Part shown: positions 30,471 through 35,619 of the stretch, piece after piece
How positions within the stretch are numbered: the first letter of the stretch is position 1
How the letters are laid out: each line of letters opens with the position of its first letter
Assembly (NCBI GenBank): GCA_964401385.1
Contig: CAYNYF010000043.1
Coordinates: forward strand, 1 to 35,619
Source: CAYNYF01 sp964401385
GTDB taxonomy: Bacteria; Planctomycetota; Phycisphaerae; SM23-33
Direction: 5' to 3'
DNA: 35,619 nucleotides
Position numbers and translations under genes: made by a program
The notes under the pieces: model-generated
Database searches by the model: none
The model's input: the letters and a program-made list of their open reading frames with translations, nothing else
What the model was told of the DNA's origin: nothing

Positions 30471-31487
30471 ATGGCCGATCTGCCAAGATCGCTCAAGAGC
30501 CTGCTGCTGCTGACGTTGGCGGCTGCGGCCGGCGGGGCCGGATGCAGCGCCAAGATACCTATCGTCCAGATCCCGCACTTCTATACCCCTGAATTGAAGA
30601 CCATTGCCGTGGTCCCGTTCCGAAACCAGTCCACCGGGAAGAACGCCGGGCAGGTGATCGCCGATAAGCTCGCCGCCGCCCTGATGGCCAACGGATCCTA
30701 CAAGGTCTACAACCGTAACGACCTGAAGGCGCTGATGGACGAGAGCGACCTCCAGATCGCCCTGGGCGCGGATTCCCCGGCTGCGGCCGCGACCTTCAAG
30801 AAGGCCACCAACGTCCAGGCGATCCTGACCGGGGCGGTGACGACCTACTCGGCCACCTCCCAGAGCCAGCGCCGCCAGGACCCCCAGTACGCCTACACCA
30901 AGCAGGGCCGCAAGTACCTCACCGGCTACCGCACCTACGTCCTGACGCGGAACGAGGCCAACGTCTCCGTCACCGCCACCCTGATCCGCGTTTCTGACGG
31001 GACGACCATCGCGGCCACGCCCGCCCCGGCCCGGGCGCGCGTGGCTTCCGAGGGCGAGCCGCCCAAGCAGGACCCGTACGCCTGCATCTCCGACGCGACC
31101 GACCAGGTGGTCTTTCAGCTCGTGGAGCAGTTCGCACCCATCCGCAAGGTCATCAAGGTCAACACGAGCAAGGCCCTGCGGACGGCCAGCGATCTCTATG
31201 ACAACAAGTGGAGCTTCACCAAGCAGTTCAACGCCAGCGATGAGAAGATGTACGTGGTGGTGGAGCTGCCGCTCTGCTGCGACCGCAACCGCTTCCGCCT
31301 GGTGATCGTGAAGAAGGATCAGCGCGAGGAGCTGGCCGGCATGGCCATCGTCTGGGGGAGGAAGGCCTCGGTCGGCTACAGCTTCAGCCCCAAGGCCCTT
31401 GCCGCCAAGGCCGGCCCGGGCCAGTTCCAGGTCAAGTTCTACAGCGGCCCCGAGCCTGTAATCATCCAGGACTTTCGGATCAGGTGA
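30471..31487 (+). CDS. CsgG/LpoB-like lipoprotein, divergent paralog
   Basis: 338 residues. Type II signal: SLKSLLLLTLAAAAGGAGC, with Cys25 or nearby as the lipidated residue. The core ELKTIAVVPFRNQS, VIADKLAAALMANGSYKVYNRNDLKALMDESDLQIAL, ATNVQAILTGAVTTYS matches the nucleoside-fold domain of CsgG/LpoB/TolB-N proteins and resembles the opposite-strand gene ending at 29238. The C-terminal 120 residues (VVVELPLCCDRNRFRLVIVKKDQREELAGMA split across strands) are unlike it and have no recognised family. AGGGAG at 30458-30463 selects ATG 30471, although the frame is open back to 29355. Likely an outer-membrane accessory protein co-regulated with the cluster. Confidence 0.73.
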   Translation: MADLPRSLKSLLLLTLAAAAGGAGCSAKIPIVQIPHFYTPELKTIAVVPFRNQSTGKNAGQVIADKLAAALMANGSYKVYNRNDLKALMDESDLQIALGADSPAAAATFKKATNVQAILTGAVTTYSATSQSQRRQDPQYAYTKQGRKYLTGYRTYVLTRNEANVSVTATLIRVSDGTTIAATPAPARARVASEGEPPKQDPYACISDATDQVVFQLVEQFAPIRKVIKVNTSKALRTASDLYDNKWSFTKQFNASDEKMYVVVELPLCCDRNRFRLVIVKKDQREELAGMAIVWGRKASVGYSFSPKALAAKAGPGQFQVKFYSGPEPVIIQDFRIR

Positions 31488-31742
31488 CGTCCCCGGCCGC
31501 GACCGGCCCACCGCCTGCCCCGATACTTCGCGCGAGCAAGGGTGCATCAAACGGCTGGGGCCAGAACGGTCAGATTCAGATCGGGCTCTTCCAGCAGGTT
31601 CAAGCTGTGATCAAGGCGCAGGCCCCTGCCGACGGCCCCGCGGCGTGCCCACGGCCGGGAATCGGGACTATCGCCGGTTTGGTCGTTGACGATACTTCGA
31701 TGCGTCGGTGGCATCGGGCCATGTCGACCGACGCCCGTATCG

Positions 31743-33602
31743 TCACTTCTCAAGGTTCAATAGAAGCTTAACGTCATGGCCATCGATGTCGCCGTCGCCG
31801 TCGAAGTCACCATCCTTCGAACTGGCGATCAGGTCCTTGACCTTGTCCGCACCACCCCCTGCTTTACGTCCGCCCATGCCGCTGCCGTAATTGTCGGACC
31901 AGATGGTATAGTCGGCCCCGTTGACGACGCGATCCCCGTTGAAATCTCCGTGCTCCCACCTGGAAGCGGTCTCGTTGTAGTGGTCCGCCCAGAGGCTGTA
32001 GTCGCCGCCATCGACCGCGCCACTCAGATTGGCATCGCCCATGTAGAACTGCTTGGTATTTCCACCATTCTTGTAGTAAATGTCAAAGTCAGGTTGACCG
32101 ATGACCCCCTCTCCCTCGTCCCAATAGGCGAAAGTCGGCCCGGCCCGGAGGACAAGGGTATTCACATAAAGCGCCTCGTTATCTCCCGACGTCGGCTGGT
32201 TGTCATAGTCGTCCACGACGCAGACGATAATTCGCCCGTACTCGGTAGCCCCCTCGGCGTCCGGGTCGATGCCCACCACCAGCTCGTTCATGAGGAAGTT
32301 GGCCTCGACGAAGTCGTCTTCGCCCGTTAGTGCTTTCCCGCCCACCTCGAACTCCAGAAGGTTGTCGAAGTTCTCCTCTTGGCCCGCGTGTTCCGCGAAT
32401 TCACACGTGAGGGTAAGGTTCCCCAGCCCGGCCATGTCCGAGGAGCTGGTGGTGTTCAGTTCGAATGCGCCTTCCTCGGCGAAATATTCGCCCAGTTCGT
32501 CGTGCCACGGTTCCAGGCAGATGGCGATCTCGCTGTCGGTAACCGCCTCGAACACGCTAGCGGATCCGAAACTCAGCGTGTTCAGCACGGTGATGCTGGA
32601 ATCCTTGTGCTGTATTTCCAGGGTGCCGGTCTGTCCCTTTTCAGAGAGGTACACCTTCTCCGCCTGGAGGCTTCCTTTTGAAATGCTGTACGATCCCGTG
32701 GACGTGTCCCCAATGCGGAGTATTCCCCCGCCCAGATTGCTGCTGGCAACGACCTTTACACTGGTCTTTTCTCCGCTCTGCTCAAACTGGGCCTCCCCCT
32801 GCCCGCCCGTCCCAGCCCCAATGATGAGCTCGTTGGGCGTGATGCCCTCTTCCGGACTGTAAGAGCAAGGTCCCACCTGCAAAGTGGTTGTTCCACCGGG
32901 GTCAGTGGCCGCCTTTTCCAGGACGAACCTCGCCAGCCCTTGGGTGAGCCCCATCTTCAGGTCGCAGGTAACACCGTGCGCCCCGTCTGTCTGGAGAAAC
33001 TTGGCATACCCTGCAGCCCCAATCTTCTCATGTCTGACACCCAGACTTCCCCCGGACAGCTCGTACCGAGACTCGACCTGTTGGTAGTAGTAGCTACCGA
33101 CAACAAGGGTGTCGAAGCCGCAGCCGCCCCCGCTCTGCTTGAAGATCCCCTGGTTGCCGCGACCAACCGTTACCATCCCCAGCCAGGTGTCGTCTTTGTC
33201 ATCATCATCGTGCACCGACAACTGAGCCTCCCCAGATATCTCGTAATAACCCTTGCCCTTCTGGGCGTCCCCCAAGTACAGACGCCCGTAATCGTGGATC
33301 CCTTTCTTTCCGTTTATCCGCAGAGTCCCGCTGACGTGCTCGATCGTGTTTGCCTCCTGCACGAAGACTGACAGTACCGCTTGGTTAGCAACGTCGTATG
33401 TGCACGTCTTGCCGTTCGGATCGGAATTGTGCACGTGCATACGATCCGTGTCCGCAGGAATAGGTCGCCCGCGCTCTTCGCCAGAGTCAACCCAGTTGTC
33501 TCCCTCCGACCATTCGTGGCTGGCCCCCGGATCCTCCGGCGCCCAATTGTAAGTCTCGCTCCATGCTTGGACCGTAAGGACCAGCGCGGCTGTCGCACAC
33601 AA
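31743..33602 (-). CDS. Dockerin-type beta-helix-like secreted protein
   Basis: The frame gives 619 residues from TTG 33602, but a full signal peptide appears only if translation starts upstream: KINHARTAKLLCLCATAALV reads in frame from 33638. The only candidate start there with good spacing is ATC at 33635-33633, 6 bases after GGGAG. The body has repeating beta-strand units with GxxxV/LxVG patterns (VTVGRGNQGIFKQSGGG, LVVGSYYYQ, ILRIGDTSTGSYSISKGS), like passenger beta-helices. The C-terminus has dockerin type I loops (GDANLSGAVDGGDYSLWADHY, shortened: GDANLSGAVDGGDY and GDFNGDRVVNGADY) plus a third DGDFDGDGDIDGHD. Dockerins bind Ca2+ and cohesins. It lies 77 bp or less after the LRR gene and probably shares its transcript. 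Confidence 0.8.
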   Translation of the reverse strand: MCATAALVLTVQAWSETYNWAPEDPGASHEWSEGDNWVDSGEERGRPIPADTDRMHVHNSDPNGKTCTYDVANQAVLSVFVQEANTIEHVSGTLRINGKKGIHDYGRLYLGDAQKGKGYYEISGEAQLSVHDDDDKDDTWLGMVTVGRGNQGIFKQSGGGCGFDTLVVGSYYYQQVESRYELSGGSLGVRHEKIGAAGYAKFLQTDGAHGVTCDLKMGLTQGLARFVLEKAATDPGGTTTLQVGPCSYSPEEGITPNELIIGAGTGGQGEAQFEQSGEKTSVKVVASSNLGGGILRIGDTSTGSYSISKGSLQAEKVYLSEKGQTGTLEIQHKDSSITVLNTLSFGSASVFEAVTDSEIAICLEPWHDELGEYFAEEGAFELNTTSSSDMAGLGNLTLTCEFAEHAGQEENFDNLLEFEVGGKALTGEDDFVEANFLMNELVVGIDPDAEGATEYGRIIVCVVDDYDNQPTSGDNEALYVNTLVLRAGPTFAYWDEGEGVIGQPDFDIYYKNGGNTKQFYMGDANLSGAVDGGDYSLWADHYNETASRWEHGDFNGDRVVNGADYTIWSDNYGSGMGGRKAGGGADKVKDLIASSKDGDFDGDGDIDGHDVKLLLNLEK

Positions 33603-33679
33603 GCACAGCAGTTTTGCAGTTCGGGCATGGTTGATTTTCTGCTCCCTTTCCTTTTAGATCGCCCCCAAAAAGACAGGGC

Positions 33680-35071
33680 TTACACGAAACCATTGTGCCG
33701 ACGCTTCTGCCGTCGCAAAAGGATCGCCACTCCCGCGCCCAACGCGGCCAACACGGACGGCTCGGGGATGGGATCGTACCGAATCCCGATTCCCGGGTTG
33801 TTCTCCCTGACGAGGGGAATATAGATGTCGTAGGCCTCCTCGTTCAGGGGATTGCCGCGGAGGTCCAGGTGTTTAAGCCCGGTCAGGCCTGCCAGTGGCG
33901 AGATGTCTGCGATCTGGTTGTTGTCCAGCCATAGGGCGTACAAGTTGGGAAGACCGGCCAGCGCGGATATGTCGGTGATCTGATTGTCGGAGAGCTCCAA
34001 GGTGTCCAGACCTGCAAGTCCGCCAAGGGCGGAAATGTCCGTGATCTGATTGTCACTGAGATCCAGCCTCCACAGCCCCGGGGCCGAGAGGCCCGCCAGA
34101 CCCGAGATGTCGCTGAGCTGGTTTCCGCGCACCCCCAGCTTCTCCAGCTTCGTCAGGCCGGAAAGGTCCGGCAGGGACGCGATCTGGTTGGCGTAGAGCT
34201 GGACGTCCCGCAGGTTCGTCAGACCCGAAAGCACCGACACGTCGGAGATCTGGTTGCGGTGCAGCTGGAGGTCCTCCAGCTTGGCCAGACCCGCCAGGGG
34301 CGAGATGTCCGTGAGCTGATTATCCTCCATCCACAGCTCCCCCAGCTCCCCCAGGCCCGAAAGGTCCGGGATGACGCTGATCTGATTGCCCCCAAGGGCA
34401 AGCTCCTTCAGCCCCGTCAGCCCCACAACCGCGGAGATGTCGCTGAGCTGGTTGTCGTTGGCGCTCAAATATTCCAGATTCGGCAGCCCCGAAAGGACGG
34501 AGATGTCGCTGAGCTGATTCTCCCCAATCGCGAGGACTCTCACCTTGGTGAGTGCCGCCAGGGGCGAGATGTCGCCGATCGAGTTGCCCGAAAGGTTAAG
34601 ATACTCCAGCTCCGTCAGCCCCGAAAGCGGCGAAATGTCCCCGATGTGGTTGCGCGCGACGTACAGGGCGGTCAGCTTGACCAGTCCCGACAGGGGGGCC
34701 ACGTTGGTGATCTGGTTGTCTGACAGCCACACCCGTTCCAGCTTGGTCAAGCCCGACAGCGGGGACGCGTCAGCGATGAGATTCTCGTCCATGTCCAGCG
34801 CGACCAGGTTCACGGCGTACTCCAGGCCCGTCAGGTCCGTGATGAGCCACCCGAGCGGGTGGTCGGAATCCCTCCAGGACAGCCCGGTCAGTTGGAGCAT
34901 GTCCTCGGAGGTGATGGGCGTCCCTTCCGGCATCCACGGGAAGAGCTGCCACCTGACGGCCGTCTCGAGATACGGGTCTGGAATGTTGACGATCGCGGCG
35001 GAGGCCGGAAGCGCCATTGTCAGAACCATCACGACCAGCGCGGCCGTCCGCGAGCAAGACCACGTGTGCAT
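33680..35071 (-). CDS. Internalin-type leucine-rich-repeat protein with PEP-CTERM anchor
   Basis: 463 residues: signal peptide (MHTWSCSRTAALVVMVLTMA, cleaved near ASAA); a cap region at ~27-95; about 14 leucine-rich repeats of 22 residues plus a terminal partial one, pattern LxxLxxLxLxxNQIxDISxLxG; and a PEP-CTERM tail (IPEPSVLAALGAGVAILLRR then QKRR). PEP-CTERM proteins are exported by Sec, then sorted by exosortase at the envelope with exopolysaccharide production. The LRR arc implies a protein-binding role. ATG 35071 has AAAGGAG 5-6 bases upstream; the 10-codon extension is unsupported. A promoter with paired direct repeats lies upstream. Neither exosortase nor polysaccharide genes are in the window. 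Confidence 0.92.
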   Translation of the reverse strand: MHTWSCSRTAALVVMVLTMALPASAAIVNIPDPYLETAVRWQLFPWMPEGTPITSEDMLQLTGLSWRDSDHPLGWLITDLTGLEYAVNLVALDMDENLIADASPLSGLTKLERVWLSDNQITNVAPLSGLVKLTALYVARNHIGDISPLSGLTELEYLNLSGNSIGDISPLAALTKVRVLAIGENQLSDISVLSGLPNLEYLSANDNQLSDISAVVGLTGLKELALGGNQISVIPDLSGLGELGELWMEDNQLTDISPLAGLAKLEDLQLHRNQISDVSVLSGLTNLRDVQLYANQIASLPDLSGLTKLEKLGVRGNQLSDISGLAGLSAPGLWRLDLSDNQITDISALGGLAGLDTLELSDNQITDISALAGLPNLYALWLDNNQIADISPLAGLTGLKHLDLRGNPLNEEAYDIYIPLVRENNPGIGIRYDPIPEPSVLAALGAGVAILLRRQKRRHNGFV

Positions 35072-35137
35072 GACGTCTCCTTTCGCATGTTGGCCCGGCA
35101 CCGCTTTGCCGGTCAGCGTGCCGGTGAGCTACTCTGA

Positions 35138-35166
35138 ATTCTAACCCCCCGGGGACGAGCGGACAA
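35138..35166 (-). promoter_or_regulatory. Promoter of the LRR/dockerin operon
   Basis: On the minus strand TTGTCC (35166-35161) and TAGAAT (35143-35138) are exactly 17 bp apart, giving a transcript start near 35131 and a ~60-nt leader. Confidence 0.6.
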
Positions 35167-35173
35167 GGGGCAA

Positions 35174-35204
35174 ATCGACACATCATTGAAATATATCGAC
35201 ACAT
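35174..35204 (-). promoter_or_regulatory. Paired direct repeats ATGTGTCGAT, probable activator site
   Basis: Two exact 10-bp copies (plus strand ATCGACACAT at 35174-35183 and 35195-35204) lie 21 bp apart, two helical turns, on the same DNA face. They sit directly upstream of the -35 element at about -43 to -73. This is the usual geometry of a dimeric activator such as a response regulator; the protein is unknown. Confidence 0.55.
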
Positions 35205-35326
35205 GACTAAAAAGATAAGAGATTACGGTAAAACACTTTGACGGAACTCAGGTGAACACCGTAGATGGGCGTCGGCTGAACAACCCAGTCCGGCCGCTCG
35301 CGCGCCCGCCCGCCCGGCCCGCATGC

Positions 35327-35465
35327 GAAAGGATTTGCGCGCGCGGGTGTGAACGTTCCGGCCGGGGAAATCCGTTTTCTCCGAGATTTTCTTCTGCCGC
35401 CCCGGTCGCGATTTACAGTTTTGGCTCTCGCTATGGGAAAGCGTTTGCGCGCGCATACGTGAACG
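35327..35465. repeat. 29-bp imperfect direct repeat pair
   Basis: GAAAGGATTTGCGCGCGCGG.. at 35327-35355 and GAAAGCGTTTGCGCGCGCAT.. at 35437-35465, both ending GTGAACG, 110 bp apart. The shared core is TTTGCGCGCGC. There is no gene in 35205-35619; besides this pair and the tandem repeat nothing else is recognised. Confidence 0.65.
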
Positions 35466-35525
35466 CGCGAAGAAAGTACGGAGGGCGCGGATACTGCGCG
35501 CCGAGGCTCTTTGAAAAGTGCAGAG

Positions 35526-35619
35526 GACAGGGAATAGGGACCAGGGACCAGGGACCAGGCAAGAGACAGGGAATAGGGACCAGGGACCAGGGACCAGGCA
35601 AGAGACAGGGAATAGGGAC
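35526..35619. repeat. 39-bp tandem repeat at the window end
   Basis: The unit GACAGGGAATAGGGACCAGG.. repeats with period 39 at 35526, 35565 and 35604, the last cut by the window edge. Each unit contains a smaller AGGGACC reiteration with 7-bp period. Copies are identical over the visible length, so the array is young and its true length unknown. Confidence 0.9.

Noticed and set aside
31484..31771. A 95-codon plus-strand frame in the gap between 31487 and 31743
   Set aside because: No start signal or motif, overlaps the end of the dockerin gene; the 255-bp convergent gap shows nothing recognisable.
35223..35456. A 77-codon minus-strand frame in the terminal non-coding region
   Set aside because: Arg/Gly/Ala-rich with no ribosome-binding site; it spans the 29-bp repeat pair and looks non-coding.
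35526..35619. Tandem repeat as a CRISPR array
   Set aside because: Units are contiguous with no unique spacers, and no cas gene is near.

Overview
The window looks like a chromosomal segment of a high-GC member of the Planctomycetota, probably of the Phycisphaerae type. The evidence is a giant secreted protein opening with the planctomycete 'LEPR-XLL' signature (LEQLEARVLLTAD), a PEP-CTERM protein next to a dockerin-type protein, an enlarged SecA, a heparinase II/III-like protein and a stand-alone uroporphyrinogen-decarboxylase-like protein. No tRNA, rRNA, CRISPR array or insertion sequence was recognised.

Layout. (1) 172-6164, + strand: a heparinase II/III-like polysaccharide lyase, then secA with a rebuilt helical region and a Cys-rich insert, then a one-base-overlapping 83-residue gene that carries a second, almost identical SEC-C zinc motif. 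(2) 6308-10381: a convergent pair with visibly lower GC, made of a double-headed DNA methyltransferase (two complete SAM/TSPPY modules) and a phospholipase-D-type nuclease; this is very likely a horizontally acquired restriction-modification cassette. (3) 10565-14801: a dihydrolipoamide-dehydrogenase-like flavoprotein overlapping a winged-helix/methyltransferase fusion, a probably frameshifted zinc-ribbon membrane protein, and a UroD-like methyltransferase. An ~90-bp element with promoter-like hexamers occurs both upstream of the flavoprotein and at the UroD-like gene. (4) 15037-24576: one 3179-residue secreted protein with a C39-like papain-fold head, 14 SdrD-B-like repeats, 3 CARDB domains, a P-domain nested inside one repeat, cadherin/tandem-95 domains and a beta-solenoid-like tail. 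(5) 24798-31487: a five-gene minus-strand cluster (CsgG/FlgO-like lipoprotein with C-terminal TPR, triple LPP20-domain protein, small lipoprotein, two tandem FlgT-like proteins), with a divergent second CsgG-like lipoprotein. Its composition resembles the FlgO-FlgP-FlgT outer-membrane ring set of Vibrio, but no flagellar gene is in view. (6) 31743-35071: a leucine-rich-repeat PEP-CTERM protein followed by a dockerin-bearing beta-helix-like protein that lacks a normal start codon. Upstream is a clear promoter flanked by two 10-bp direct repeats 21 bp apart. (7) 35205-35619: non-coding sequence with a 29-bp repeat pair and a 39-bp tandem repeat running off the end.

Most of the window serves the cell surface: Sec export, secreted repeat proteins, outer-membrane lipoproteins and a polysaccharide lyase. 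The restriction-modification cassette interrupts this theme. The least explained parts are the FlgOPT-like cluster, the SecA architecture with its SEC-C companion, and the double methyltransferase/PLD pair. Functional statements rest on motif recognition by eye; no database search was run.
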